From an uncultured Planctomycetales bacterium (GTDB lineage Bacteria; Planctomycetota; Planctomycetia; Isosphaerales; Isosphaeraceae), in NCBI GenBank assembly GCA_937907525.1, contig CALCIB010000061.1:1-42645 (forward strand): a stretch of 42,645 nt of DNA, in the 5' to 3' direction. Within the stretch, counting starts at the first letter, position 1. Each line of letters opens with the position of its first letter. The translations under genes and the position numbers were made by a program. The notes under the pieces were generated by a model. The model was not told the DNA's origin. It did not search any database and was given only the letters and a program-made list of their open reading frames with translations. Positions 15,923 through 25,636 of this stretch are shown piece by piece.

Positions 15923-16609
15923 TCACGAGCCGGCGAACACCGCCGCGATCGTGTTCCAGACGGCGACGTAGGCGTTCGTCCAGCCGTCCTCCCGAAAGAA
16001 CTGGGTCGGCAGACCGGGGGCGCCGATGAACGGCCGCAGCGCCCAGGCCATCTGGATCCCCACGAAGACGTAAACGCCGAGCCAGGCCCGCAGCATCGTC
16101 CGATGCGACGGGTCGGCCGCGATCAACGCGCGGTAGGACCGCCCGAGGATCGCCTGCGCCCCCAGACTGGCGACGGCGAACGTCAGGCCGTTGAGCAGGA
16201 TCGCGCGGCGGTGTTCCAGCCCACAGGCGTAGGCGAACGCCGTCAGGGGCGCCAGCGTGGCCAGGACCACCGCGAGCCCCGCCTGCGCGGTCGCCAGCGC
16301 GCCGACCGCGCGGCGGAAGTCGTCGCGGAGCCCGAACAGCGTGTTCACGACGAAGAACGGCGGCAGGCTGATGGCGAACGACGCCGCCAGCATCAGCGGC
16401 AGCTTCACCGCCGAATACGTCGCCTGGAGCGGCCGGCCGCCGTGGCAGCCCATCGTCGCGCCGTACAGCGCGCCGAACGTCGCCACGATCGCCAGCCGGG
16501 ACCGCCACGACGCCGACGCGCCGATCGCGTCCGGCTCGGGAAGGTCGCGAAGCAGGGCGTCCGCGCGTCGGAGCAGCGAGGGGGTCGTCACGGCGGGCGT
16601 CCCCCTCAT
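15923..16609 (-). CDS. Multi-pass membrane protein, RPFIG motif (paralogue 2)
   Basis: This 228-residue protein has about five or six membrane segments and no recognised catalytic domain. Near the C-terminus it has MAWALRPFIGAPGLPTQFFR, closely matching the upstream neighbour, so the two are tandem paralogues. The start ATG overlaps that gene's stop (ATGA), indicating one operon and perhaps a heterodimer. It is convergent with the methyltransferase gene, with 10 bp between the stops. Function unknown; related proteins seem common in planctomycetes, but I cannot name the family with confidence. Confidence 0.78.
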   Translation of the reverse strand: MRGTPAVTTPSLLRRADALLRDLPEPDAIGASASWRSRLAIVATFGALYGATMGCHGGRPLQATYSAVKLPLMLAASFAISLPPFFVVNTLFGLRDDFRRAVGALATAQAGLAVVLATLAPLTAFAYACGLEHRRAILLNGLTFAVASLGAQAILGRSYRALIAADPSHRTMLRAWLGVYVFVGIQMAWALRPFIGAPGLPTQFFREDGWTNAYVAVWNTIAAVFAGS

Positions 16610-17412
16610 GAAAACAGGGCGGCCAGCGCCTGGAGGACCGCCTCGAAGAAGTTCGACTCCCGAGGCCGGAACCAGGCGAACGGGAGATTCGGATTGCCGA
16701 TGAACGGCCGCAGCACCCAGCCCATCTGCGCGCCCACCAGGCCGAACAGCACCATCCAGATCCGAAAGATCAACCGGACCCGACGCCTCGCGAACTCGTC
16801 CGTCATGGGCGGGACCGGCCCCGACGGCCGGTCGTCGGCCCCCGGCTCGACCGCGGACGACGACGCCCGGGCGACGCTCAGCCGCTGGAGCGTTTGAAGC
16901 AAAAACCCCAGCGCCAGGAAGCCCGACGCCGCGAACACCGCCACGTTCAACACCACCATGAACGGATAGCTCGTCGTGCAGACCGAGAAGAACGCCACGA
17001 TCGGCCCCATCGAGGCCAGCACCGCCGCGTTCACCCCCAGCGACGCCGACAACAGCCGAAACACCGACCCGAACGACAACCGCGAACCCACAAGCGCGTT
17101 CAAGACGTAAAGCGACGGCAGCGTCACCGCCAGCGTCAGGTAAAAAAGCAACGGCGTCTTCACCATCGACGCCACCACCTGCATCGACCGCGGCCCGCCG
17201 GGCGACAGGACCGCGAACACGCCCATGCACGCTCCGTAAGCCATGCACAACACGGTCACGGCCCACGTCAGCCGACCCGGCGCCACCGCGATCGACCCTC
17301 CTCGAAGCGCCGACGGCCGCGTCGACTCCCCCCGCAAGACCCGGTCCAGGTCCCGGAACCCCCGCGTCCAACCCCCGCCCCCCTCGCGTTCCGCCTCCTC
17401 GATCATCGCCAT
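16606..17412 (-). CDS. Multi-pass membrane protein, RPFIG motif (paralogue 1)
   Basis: This 268-residue protein has a charged N-terminal 45 residues, then about six hydrophobic segments and a cytoplasmic-type loop rich in Ser/Pro before the last one. MGWVLRPFIGNPNLPFAWFR near the C-terminus is the hallmark shared with the next gene. The start is ATG 17412, with GAGGAGG upstream; ATG 17406 is also possible. It forms a two-gene operon with its paralogue through a 4 bp overlap. Function unknown. Confidence 0.78.
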   Translation of the reverse strand: MAMIEEAEREGGGGWTRGFRDLDRVLRGESTRPSALRGGSIAVAPGRLTWAVTVLCMAYGACMGVFAVLSPGGPRSMQVVASMVKTPLLFYLTLAVTLPSLYVLNALVGSRLSFGSVFRLLSASLGVNAAVLASMGPIVAFFSVCTTSYPFMVVLNVAVFAASGFLALGFLLQTLQRLSVARASSSAVEPGADDRPSGPVPPMTDEFARRRVRLIFRIWMVLFGLVGAQMGWVLRPFIGNPNLPFAWFRPRESNFFEAVLQALAALFS

Positions 17413-17506
17413 CGAGCCGCCTCCTCGAAGTCGTGGACTTTGTATCGCAAAGACGAACGACTTTGCCACGCAAAGAACGTCGTCGTCAAGACGGCGGCGG
17501 CGGATT

Positions 17507-20500
17507 TCACGGATCGGCGGGGTCGAGGACGGTGGGTTCGTCGATGTTCGGGGCGAGTGTCGGCGGCGGCTCGGTCCGGGCGGCGGAGGCGCGGAGCCAG
17601 GAGAGGACGGCGCGGTAGGCCGGGTCGTCGGTCGATTTCCAGCGCGGGCCGCCGACGTGGGTGAGTCCGGTGGGGCCCAGGGGGTCGGCCTCACCCGTGC
17701 CCTCGGGGCTCCGGGGCTTGCGGAGCAAGAGGCTGGCCTCCGGTCTGGCGAGGTCGACGACGCGGGCCGTCGACGCGAGGTTCCGCGCGACGTCCTCGTC
17801 GTTCGGCCCGCCGGCGCGACGCTCGGCCAGGCGCAGGACGGCGTGGCTGGCGTGGCAGTCGACGCAGGAGTCGCCGTCGGCGCCGGGGCGATAGAACAGC
17901 GGGTTGACGTCGCGTCGGAAGACGTCCGGGTCGAGGATCAGGGGGCGGTCGACGGCCACGTCCGTCGCGATCCGCGCCGGGTCCAGGCCGACGGCCCGCA
18001 GCATGGCGGCGACGCGGGGCCCCAGCGCCGGGTCGTCGGCCAGCGCCTTGACGCGCCGCGCCAGGACGGGGAAACGCGCCAGCAAGCGATGATGCTTCAC
18101 CAGGTCCAGGGCGTCGGAGCGGACGTCGGGGTCGGGGTCGACGATCAGCCGCGCCAGCGCCTCAAGCGCGTCGCCGCGGTCCCAGAACGAGGCGCGCTGG
18201 GCGGTCGCGCTTAGGGCCTGGCGGCGAAGCTTCGCCGCGGGATCGGCCAGCGCGGCGAGGATCGCGCCAGCCGCGCCGGCGGTCTCGGACGCGCGATCGA
18301 CGATCGTCTCGAAGGCGCGCGCGCGGATCGTCTCGGAAGGGTCGGCCGCGGCGCGGGCGAGGAGGGCGTCGACCGCTTCGGAACGCGGCAGACGTAAGAG
18401 GACGTCGAGCGCCCGAGCCTTGTCGGCGGGGTCGTAGCGGTCCCAGCCGCGGCCGATCGCGGTGGCGACCTCGGCGTCGGGGAGGCCCAGGCGATCGAGG
18501 ATCGGCAATAATTCGGGCGAGCCGTCGAGCTTGCTCGCCAGCGCGGCGAGGCTCGCGGCGATCTCCGGCCGTCGCGCCAGGGCCGGCGAACGACCGACCG
18601 CGGCGATCAGCGCCGGGCGCGCCGCGGCCGAATCGGCGAGCAAGCCGGCGATCGTCTTCACGAGTTTGGAATTCGCATCGATTCCATCTAGATTCATGTC
18701 TCGACTGATGATCCGAGCCGCCTCGGCGCGGGTCTCGGCGTCGGGGTCGGCGAGGCTCGCCAGGATCGCCTCTCGAATCGCGGGATCGCGGGAACGGCCG
18801 GGGATCTGGAGGAAGTCGGCCAGCCGCAGCGCGTCGCGACGCTCGGCGCCGGCCGTCGCGGGCAAGAGCGCGGCGAAGACCGGCTCGACGTCTTCGAGCG
18901 GAGGTTCGTACAGGAAGCCGAACTCGCGGTCGTTGCCCACGTCGACCGCCGCCGTCGGCCGCCGCGCGTAGGTCCGGCCCGCGAAGAACGAGCCGTCGAA
19001 CGCGCGGAGGATCCCGGCGCGTTGGGGTTCGCCGCCGTCGCGAAGCGCCTTGAGGATCGGCCCGAGGATCGCGTCGCGCTCCAGGGCTTTTCGAGCGTCC
19101 AGCACGGCCGCGCGCGTCGGCCCGGGCAGCGCCGCCAGGTCGCGTTGCAGGCTCACGCCGCCGCCGAGGTTCTCGTCCATCAAAATATAAAGGTTTTCGC
19201 TCAGGTTGCGCTTTTGGAGCGGGTCTTGCTCCACGGCCAGCCGCGCCAGGAAGGTTTTGACGATCCGCTTTCGAATGGCCGCGTCGTTGGTTCGATAAAA
19301 CCAGCGCCGCAAGGCGCGGGCGGCCTCGAACCGCGCGAGGTGGTCGGGATCGTCGGCGAGGCGGACGAGGCGGTCGACGACGACCTTCGCGCGATCCTCG
19401 AAGCCGGGGACCTGGCGGTTCAGAAGCGCGACGACCTCGCGGCGGACGCGGGGGGATTTGGAGTCGAGCGCGTCCAGGGTGGCGTCCACGCCGATCCCGC
19501 GGTTCCCCAGCGCGCGGAGCCCGAACCCGGCGGCGCGGCGGACGATCTTGGACGGATCATCCAATGTTCTTATCAGCGGCTCCACGCTCTCGGCGGCTCC
19601 CAATCGCCCCAGACAAGCGGCGGCCGAGCCGCGGACCAGCGGCGAGGCGTGTTCCAGCAGCGCGGCGACGGCGTCGAGGAAGGAGTCGGCGTCGGTTTCG
19701 GGAAGGTCCCAGGCGGCCTCCAGATCGTCGAGCGCGTGGGCGACGGAATCGGTTCGCGGCGTCCCGGCCGGCGCGCCGCCCCAGCCGCGTTTCGGCGTCT
19801 CGCCGCGAGGGAAGGCGCGGGCGAGCGCGGCGACGGCCCATCGGGTCTCGCGCATGGGGGTGCGGAAGTTCTCATGCGTGTCCGGCTGGAACCAACCGCC
19901 GAAGTCTTGTTGTTCGGCGAGCAGGTACTTCAGCGCGCGATCGATCGCCGGATGGTCGTGGGGGAGGCCGGACTCCAGAAGCGCGTCGACGAGTTGGCCG
20001 GTCGCGTAGACGGCGCTGGGGCCGGGGCCGGCGTCACTTTCATGCCAGCCGCCGTCGCGGTTTTGAAGGGCCAGAAGCGCGCCGGTCTCGCGACGAATCT
20101 TGTTCGCGTTGGCCTCTCGGTCGATATGGCTCCAGGCGACGAGGCGATGGATGCGGTCCTGAAGCGATTCGACCCGGCGGTCGGCGCTTCGGCTGGCGGT
20201 CAGGCTGGCGGCGTTCGCCGCGGCGCGGGCGTAGTCGTCGCGGCCGGTTCGGCGGCTGAGTTCCAGCAGTAGTCGTCGGCTCTCGCGGGCGATGCCGAAC
20301 TTGCTGTCGGCGGGCACGACGTTGCGCTCGTCCTCCGGCATGTCTTCGCGCGAATCCCATGCGGATTTCAGGAACGGGCCGAAGCGTTCGAGGGTCGCGA
20401 GCGGGACGTCGGCGACCTGGCGGTCGAAGTCGAGCGCGACGCCCCCTTGCGCCGCCTGGCCTTGCATCGGCGTGGCGCTGAAGCGCTGCCAGTAGAGGCC

Positions 20501-21763
20501 GGCGTCGCCGTACATGGGCGCGGGGGTGTCGGCGATTCGGTCGATCATGTTGAAGAGGGCGGCCCTGGCCTCGACGTCGTACCCCGCGCGGCGCGCCGCG
20601 AGGGCGGCCTCGGCGGGGAAGCTGGTGGCGTGGCAACTGGCGCAGCGCAGGCTCGTCTCGTGGAGGTTGGCCGAGCGGACGAAGCGGTTCCCCAGCCGCG
20701 GCACCTGCCCCAGCCAGGCGTCGCCGGCGGTAAGCAGGTAATGCAGGCCAGCGTCGACCGCTTCGGCCGGGTCGTCGAACGGCGGGACGACGGCGACGCG
20801 CGAGCGCAGGACGTAGGCCGGGTGGTTGGCGTTGACGCGAAGGTAAAAAGACCCTTTCGTGAACACGCGGACGAGGTTTTTCGAGTACCGAACGCGCTCG
20901 CGGTCGTGGACGATCTCCATCGGATCCTTGCCGAGCGCGTACGGCTCGGGCCGGCCGTCCTTGATCGTGAAGGCGGCCAGGTCGGCGGAGACGTCGCGGT
21001 CGATCAGGTCGAGGGTGAACGTGACGAGGACGGGCTTGTCGGACTCGACGTCGAACCGGAACCAGTCGACTCCGGCGCGGCCTTCCTCGGCGTTCTCCAG
21101 CCAGTCCACGTCGTCGGCCGAGCCGTAAACCGGGCGTCCTAAAATCAGGCGGTTCGCGGAGCGCCAGTCGTCGTTGGGTTCGGCCTCCAGGGCGTCGGCG
21201 TCGTCGGGATCGTTCTCGACCCACTCGACCGAGACGGGCAAGGGTGATGATCCGGGCCCCTGGCGCGTCAGTCGGATCGTCGCCTCGCCGTCGCGGTCGG
21301 GGCGATGGGGGAGGTAGACGTCCGGGTCGCCGGCGTGAAGCTCCTTCCTCAAGACCGTTCCGCCGGACCCCGCCAATTCGACGGCCACGCGGTCGCCCTC
21401 GGCGGGCGCGGCGATGGAGACCGTCAACTCCCCGCGGCGGCCGGCCTTCAACACGCCCAGCGACCGCGACCACGATCCGCCGGAGTTCAGGACGGGCTCG
21501 GCGCGGAAGGGTTCGGCGGCGGGGGCGTTGAGGACCGACAGGCTGAAAAGAACGACGAAGGCAAGGACCGCGCTCCTTCTCCCCTTGAGGGAGAAGGTGG
21601 CCCGGAGGGCCGGATGAGGGGTCGACCGGCGTCGCATTTCGATGAACGCCGCGGCTCGCGGAATCGATTGACCGCGACGGCTTCCGGTCGCGCCACCCCT
21701 CATCCGGCCTTCGGCCACCTTCTCCCTCAAGGGGAGAAGGATGCGTGTCGTCGGCTTGCGCAT
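17507..21763 (-). CDS. Large secreted HEAT-repeat protein with two c-type haem motifs and a palindromic insertion in its signal region
   Basis: This is a 1418-residue exported protein. The hydrophobic signal core SAVLAFVVLFSLSVLNAPAAEP lies at residues about 64-86. Haem motifs CASCH (about 374-378) and CVDCH (about 1296-1300) flank a terpenoid-cyclase-like alpha/alpha region (LLALQNRDGGWHES, about 570) and long stretches of HEAT-like repeats (about 730-1250). The end, with SLLLRKPRSP and LTHVGGPRW, resembles planctomycete cytochrome modules. The ATG at 21763 has a strong GGAGGG site eight bases upstream. Residues about 9-63 come from palindromic element copy B, inserted in frame between MRKPTTRI and the signal core. 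ATG 21637 inside the element could be a new start. A permease gene lies 19 bp upstream on the same strand. Confidence 0.83.
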   Translation of the reverse strand: MRKPTTRILLPLREKVAEGRMRGGATGSRRGQSIPRAAAFIEMRRRSTPHPALRATFSLKGRRSAVLAFVVLFSLSVLNAPAAEPFRAEPVLNSGGSWSRSLGVLKAGRRGELTVSIAAPAEGDRVAVELAGSGGTVLRKELHAGDPDVYLPHRPDRDGEATIRLTRQGPGSSPLPVSVEWVENDPDDADALEAEPNDDWRSANRLILGRPVYGSADDVDWLENAEEGRAGVDWFRFDVESDKPVLVTFTLDLIDRDVSADLAAFTIKDGRPEPYALGKDPMEIVHDRERVRYSKNLVRVFTKGSFYLRVNANHPAYVLRSRVAVVPPFDDPAEAVDAGLHYLLTAGDAWLGQVPRLGNRFVRSANLHETSLRCASCHATSFPAEAALAARRAGYDVEARAALFNMIDRIADTPAPMYGDAGLYWQRFSATPMQGQAAQGGVALDFDRQVADVPLATLERFGPFLKSAWDSREDMPEDERNVVPADSKFGIARESRRLLLELSRRTGRDDYARAAANAASLTASRSADRRVESLQDRIHRLVAWSHIDREANANKIRRETGALLALQNRDGGWHESDAGPGPSAVYATGQLVDALLESGLPHDHPAIDRALKYLLAEQQDFGGWFQPDTHENFRTPMRETRWAVAALARAFPRGETPKRGWGGAPAGTPRTDSVAHALDDLEAAWDLPETDADSFLDAVAALLEHASPLVRGSAAACLGRLGAAESVEPLIRTLDDPSKIVRRAAGFGLRALGNRGIGVDATLDALDSKSPRVRREVVALLNRQVPGFEDRAKVVVDRLVRLADDPDHLARFEAARALRRWFYRTNDAAIRKRIVKTFLARLAVEQDPLQKRNLSENLYILMDENLGGGVSLQRDLAALPGPTRAAVLDARKALERDAILGPILKALRDGGEPQRAGILRAFDGSFFAGRTYARRPTAAVDVGNDREFGFLYEPPLEDVEPVFAALLPATAGAERRDALRLADFLQIPGRSRDPAIREAILASLADPDAETRAEAARIISRDMNLDGIDANSKLVKTIAGLLADSAAARPALIAAVGRSPALARRPEIAASLAALASKLDGSPELLPILDRLGLPDAEVATAIGRGWDRYDPADKARALDVLLRLPRSEAVDALLARAAADPSETIRARAFETIVDRASETAGAAGAILAALADPAAKLRRQALSATAQRASFWDRGDALEALARLIVDPDPDVRSDALDLVKHHRLLARFPVLARRVKALADDPALGPRVAAMLRAVGLDPARIATDVAVDRPLILDPDVFRRDVNPLFYRPGADGDSCVDCHASHAVLRLAERRAGGPNDEDVARNLASTARVVDLARPEASLLLRKPRSPEGTGEADPLGPTGLTHVGGPRWKSTDDPAYRAVLSWLRASAARTEPPPTLAPNIDEPTVLDPADP
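21574..21740. repeat. Palindromic element type 1, copy B (in the signal-peptide region of the large cytochrome)
   Basis: 167 bp, with the usual arms at 21574-21620 and 21695-21740 but a longer central spacer (about 74 bp) than the other copies. It is open in the frame of the host gene and contains an in-frame ATG at 21637. Confidence 0.93.
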
Positions 21764-21782
21764 CTCGTCGTCCCTCCTCGAA

Positions 21783-23282
21783 TCAATCCCCGGCGGCGGC
21801 CTCCACGGCCAGGGCTTCGCGGTTGAGGGCCGAGTGGCGGCGGCCGTAGCCGAAGTAGACGACCAGGCCGACGAGCAGCCAGGCGATCAACCGGATCCAG
21901 TTGTCGCGGCCGAGCCAGAACATCAAGCCGCCGTTGACCAGCACGCCCATCGTGGAGACGAACGGGACGAACGGCGTCCGAAAGGCCCGCGGCAGGTCGG
22001 GATCGGAGACGCGCAGGAGCCAGACCGACGCCGAAACGATCACGAACGCGAACAACGTGCCGATGCTCACCAGGTCGGCCAAAAAGCCCAACGGCGCGAG
22101 CGCCCCGCCCACGGCGACGACGACGCCCACCAGGATCGTCGCCTTCCACGGCGTCTTGAACCGCGGATGGATCGCGCCGAAGAACTTGATCGGCAAGAGG
22201 CCGTCGCGGGCCATCGCCATCAGCACGCGGGGCTGGCTGAGGTTGCCGACCAGAAGCGAACTGGTCATCCCCGCGAGGATCCCCAGCGTCACCAGCGTCC
22301 CGGCGAACGTCAAGCCCTTGGATTGCAGCGCCGCGGCCAGGGGGGCGGTGACGTCCAGATCGGTGTAATGCGTCATCCCCGTCAGCGCCGCGGCCGTGGC
22401 GACGTACAGGAGCGTGATGACGATCAACGAGCCGATGATCCCGACCGGCATGTCGCGCCTGGGGTCGCGGGCCTCCTCGGCGTGGGTGGAGATCGAGTCG
22501 AAGCCGATGTAGGCGATGAAGATCTTCGCCGAGCCCATCGCCACGCCGCTCCAGCCGTGCTCGGCGTGCAAGAACGGCCTCCAGTTCTCCGGGTCGATGT
22601 ACGCGGCCCCCGCGCCGATCAAGGTGAGGATCACGCCGACGTTCAACAGCACCATCGCCGCGTTGAACCCGGCGCTTTCCCGGATGCCGACGACCAGGAC
22701 GACCGTCACCACGAACGTCACCAGCACCGCGGGGAGGTTGAACCAGGCCGCGGCCTGGGAGCCGTCGGCGAGCGTCACGGCGTTCCAGACGAAGCCGTCG
22801 GCGGTGAAGTCCCACGGCGAGGCGCACAAGCGGGGGTCCAGATGGATCCCCAGCAGGTTCCGGAGCATCGAGTCAAAGTAGCCCGACCAGCCGTTGGCGA
22901 CGAAGCACGAGCCGATGGCGTATTCCAGGATCAGATCCCAGCCGATGATCCAGGCGACCAATTCCCCCATGGTGGCGTAGGCGTAGGTGTACGCGCTGCC
23001 GGCCACCGGGACCATGCTGGCCATCTCCGCGTAGCAAAGCGCCGCGAACCCGCAGCCGATCGCCGCGATCAGGAACGACAGCATGATCGACGGCCCGGCG
23101 ACGTCGCGGGCGACGATCCCGGTCTGGACGTAAAGCCCCGACCCGATCGTCGCCCCCACCCCCAGCGCGATCAGCGAGAACGGCCCCAACCGCCGATCGA
23201 GGCGCTCGCCCCCGCCCGTCTCGCCGATCATCGACGACGCCGACTTGCGGCGGAACAAGGGGTTGGAAAAGGCCGCTCGCAT
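21783..23282 (-). CDS. APC-family amino-acid permease
   Basis: This 499-residue inner-membrane transporter has about 12-14 membrane segments. The N-terminal GVGATIGSGLYVQTG is the substrate/Na-site helix 1 consensus, and FIAYIGFDSISTHAEEARDP is the helix 6 signature of cationic amino-acid transporter (YfnA/CAT) types. Length and topology are normal. The start is ATG 23282, and the gene is followed by the large cytochrome after 19 bp, so they may share a transcript although no functional link is obvious. The exact amino acid is unknown. Confidence 0.92.
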   Translation of the reverse strand: MRAAFSNPLFRRKSASSMIGETGGGERLDRRLGPFSLIALGVGATIGSGLYVQTGIVARDVAGPSIMLSFLIAAIGCGFAALCYAEMASMVPVAGSAYTYAYATMGELVAWIIGWDLILEYAIGSCFVANGWSGYFDSMLRNLLGIHLDPRLCASPWDFTADGFVWNAVTLADGSQAAAWFNLPAVLVTFVVTVVLVVGIRESAGFNAAMVLLNVGVILTLIGAGAAYIDPENWRPFLHAEHGWSGVAMGSAKIFIAYIGFDSISTHAEEARDPRRDMPVGIIGSLIVITLLYVATAAALTGMTHYTDLDVTAPLAAALQSKGLTFAGTLVTLGILAGMTSSLLVGNLSQPRVLMAMARDGLLPIKFFGAIHPRFKTPWKATILVGVVVAVGGALAPLGFLADLVSIGTLFAFVIVSASVWLLRVSDPDLPRAFRTPFVPFVSTMGVLVNGGLMFWLGRDNWIRLIAWLLVGLVVYFGYGRRHSALNREALAVEAAAGD

Positions 23283-23429
23283 GCGTCGGGTCCGCCTTCC
23301 TGGTCGCGTCGTCGCCTCCCGGCATCGGGAGACGTTGGGACGACCCAGGTTAAGGCGCCGCGCCCCTCGGGTAAAGGCGGGGTCGCGAGCCGGGCCCTCG
23401 CGCGTGACGGCGAAGGCGCCTCGATCGCG

Positions 23430-23612
23430 TCAGCGCGCCTTTTTCTTCTTGCGACGAGGCGCCATCATGGGGGCCGGGGCCCGGAGCAACACCCGCCCCT
23501 TGCGGTCGATGGCCCCGCGGGCGATCAGGGCCTCCCACAACTCGAGCGCTGGCTTCTCTTCATCTTTGCGTACTTCCTCGCGGAGCAACGCGGCCAACGA
23601 CTCTGTGTCCAT
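23430..23612 (-). CDS. Small hypothetical protein with Lys-rich C-terminus
   Basis: A 60-residue frame starting at ATG 23612. The first half is acidic and probably helical (LREEVRKDEEKPALELWEAL), and the end is strongly basic (APRRKKKKAR). I recognise no family. Codon usage and the distinct charge pattern suggest a real gene rather than a chance frame, but evidence is thin. It stands alone between the permease and a repeat-bearing spacer. Confidence 0.5.
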   Translation of the reverse strand: MDTESLAALLREEVRKDEEKPALELWEALIARGAIDRKGRVLLRAPAPMMAPRRKKKKAR

Positions 23613-23683
23613 GGATCAGGCCCCCACGTCGAGAAGGTCGTATGCATTCTTTGAGGAAAGCGTCCGAGTTGGGCCTCCATGAT

Positions 23684-23808
23684 CCCTTCTCCCCTTGAGG
23701 GAGAAGGTGCCCCGAAGGGGCGGATGAGGGGTGGGCGCGACCGGAAGCTTCTGGAAACGCCCCCCCTCATCCGGCCTTCGGCCACCTTCTCCCACAAGGG
23801 GAGAAGGG
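23684..23808. repeat. Palindromic element type 1, copy C
   Basis: 125 bp and the cleanest intergenic copy: both arms intact, with a central GCGACCGGAAGC spacer. It lies between the small protein gene and the flippase-like gene and can be used as the reference form for the family. Confidence 0.94.
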
Positions 23809-23879
23809 ATGATTGCCACTACCGGATCTCCATGTGCTCAATGAAATACGTTCGCGCGAAACGTCCAAGCCCGCGCCGT

Positions 23880-24938
23880 TCACGCCACCGCCGGGGCCTC
23901 GTCGGTCATGTCGCCCTCGATCAGCTCGCGGTCGATCTCGACGGCGGCGGCGGTGAGGCCGCGGACTTCGCGGAGGTTGGCCAGGTAGACCACCGCGCCG
24001 GTCAGGCCGCAGCAGAACATCAGGATCCGAAACGCCATCATCGCCAGGGCCCCGCTGGGATGGCCGACGAGCCCGAGAAGCTGGTCGGCGACGCCCTCGC
24101 TCAAGCCCAGCGCTCCGAACGGCAGTGGCACGGCCATCGTGAAGAGGGTCAGGGGGCCCATCAGGAAGTGCTGCCCCAGGGTGGTCGTCATCGCGGGGAA
24201 GAGCATCCTCCCCATCAGGTAGAACGCGAACACGTTCAACGAGTGCCCCACCACCGACAACCCCAACGCCAGCGCCGCGACGTCCAACCGCGCGCGGTAG
24301 GTCGTCGCCATCGCGTTGAGTTCGGTCGTGATCGTCCCGAGCTTCGAATGCGGCGACGGCTTCAGGCCCAGGAACCGCGTGAAGACCCGGCCGAAGATGC
24401 ACGCCAGCAGCAGGAACCCCGCCGCGGTGGCGATCCAGACCGCGACGATCAGCCGCTGGACCAGGGGCGTCGCCATCCCCCAGGCGACGATCCCGGCGAC
24501 CGTCGCCAGCAGGAACAGGCCGAGCAACCCCATGATCCGGTCGATGACCATCGACGCGACCGCCTGCGTCTTGCGGATCCGCATCCGGACCAGGTACGCC
24601 GCCTTGATGAGATCGCCGCCGACCGCGCCGGGGATCACCAGGTTGAAGACGTAGCCGATGAACCCCAGCAGGAACGTCGCCCGGAGCGTGAACCGGGGCT
24701 CGATCACCCGCACCAGCGCGTACCAGCGCAGGAACGTCAGCATCACGCTCGCCTGGAAGATGGCGATCCCGACCAGCAGCAGCCGAAGATCGGGCTTGCG
24801 GGTCAGGACGTCGCGGATCTTCTCGCGGTTCTGGTGGACGATCAGGGCCAGAAGCCCGAACGCAAGCGCGATCAGCGCCAGGTTCACGACCGTCCCGACC
24901 GCGGACTTCCTCGGCTTTTGCGTCGTCGCGTCGCTCAT
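23880..24938 (-). CDS. Flippase-like/lysylphosphatidylglycerol synthase TM-region protein
   Basis: This 352-residue membrane protein of the UPF0104/LPG_synthase_TM family has about eight membrane segments. Typical motifs are PGAVGGDLIKAAYLVRM, MVIDRIMGLLGLFLL and PLPFGALGLSEGVADQL. Family members occur in lipid or glycan export and in aminoacyl-lipid synthesis; here there is no catalytic domain, so only a membrane role can be stated. The ATG at 24938 is chosen because AAGGAG stands nine bases upstream. It follows hisB by 64 bp on the same strand. Confidence 0.88.
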   Translation of the reverse strand: MSDATTQKPRKSAVGTVVNLALIALAFGLLALIVHQNREKIRDVLTRKPDLRLLLVGIAIFQASVMLTFLRWYALVRVIEPRFTLRATFLLGFIGYVFNLVIPGAVGGDLIKAAYLVRMRIRKTQAVASMVIDRIMGLLGLFLLATVAGIVAWGMATPLVQRLIVAVWIATAAGFLLLACIFGRVFTRFLGLKPSPHSKLGTITTELNAMATTYRARLDVAALALGLSVVGHSLNVFAFYLMGRMLFPAMTTTLGQHFLMGPLTLFTMAVPLPFGALGLSEGVADQLLGLVGHPSGALAMMAFRILMFCCGLTGAVVYLANLREVRGLTAAAVEIDRELIEGDMTDEAPAVA

Positions 24939-25002
24939 CCCGGCGGCTCCTTCCGTCGTTGGCGTCACGGATGGGGTTCGGTCACGGTCGGATCGGATCG
25001 GA

Positions 25003-25599
25003 TCAGATCGACCCCTTGGTCGAGGGGACGGCGTCGCTTCGGGGGTCGCGCTCGGCGGCGTCCCGGATGGCGCGGGCGAGGCCCTTGAAGATCGCCTCGG
25101 CGACGTGATGGGTGTTGCGGCCGTAGTGCAACAGGACGTGGAGGTTCATGCGGGCGTGGGCGGAGACGGCGTGCCAGAAGTCGGCGACCAATTCGCTGTC
25201 GAAGCCGCCGATCTTGGGCGCGGGCATCGGCGCGTTCCAGACCCAGAACGGCCGGCCCCCCAGGTCGACGGCGCAGGTGACGAGGGTCTCGTCCATCGGC
25301 AGCACGCAGTGGCCGTAGCGCCTGATCCCGGCCTTGTCCCCCAGCGCCTTCTCCAGCGCCAGGCCCAGGCAGATGCCGACGTCCTCGGTGGAGTGGTGGT
25401 CGTCTATGTGCAGGTCTCCCTGGCACGCGACGGCCAGGTCGATGAGCGAGTGCCTGGCGAACGACGTCAGCATGTGGTCGAGAAAGCCGATCCCGGTGGC
25501 GACGTCGGATCGGCCCTGGCCGTCGAGGGCCAGGGAGAGACGGACGTCGGTCTCGTTGGTCTTGCGGACGATCTCGGCGGCGCGCGGCGATTCGCTCAC
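25003..25599 (-). CDS. hisB: Imidazoleglycerol-phosphate dehydratase
   Basis: This 198-residue monofunctional enzyme catalyses step 6 of histidine synthesis. The metal-binding histidine motifs DHHSTEDVGI and RNTHHVAEAIFKGLARAI are complete. Length is that of the plain dehydratase without a phosphatase domain. The start is GTG 25599. It is downstream of hisC on the same strand but separated by a 313 bp spacer filled by a large palindrome. A short GGATC tandem repeat lies immediately after its stop. Confidence 0.97.
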   Translation of the reverse strand: MSESPRAAEIVRKTNETDVRLSLALDGQGRSDVATGIGFLDHMLTSFARHSLIDLAVACQGDLHIDDHHSTEDVGICLGLALEKALGDKAGIRRYGHCVLPMDETLVTCAVDLGGRPFWVWNAPMPAPKIGGFDSELVADFWHAVSAHARMNLHVLLHYGRNTHHVAEAIFKGLARAIRDAAERDPRSDAVPSTKGSI

Positions 25600-25636
25600 G
25601 GGGACGGTCTCGGATTGAGGACTCGTGATGGCTCCA

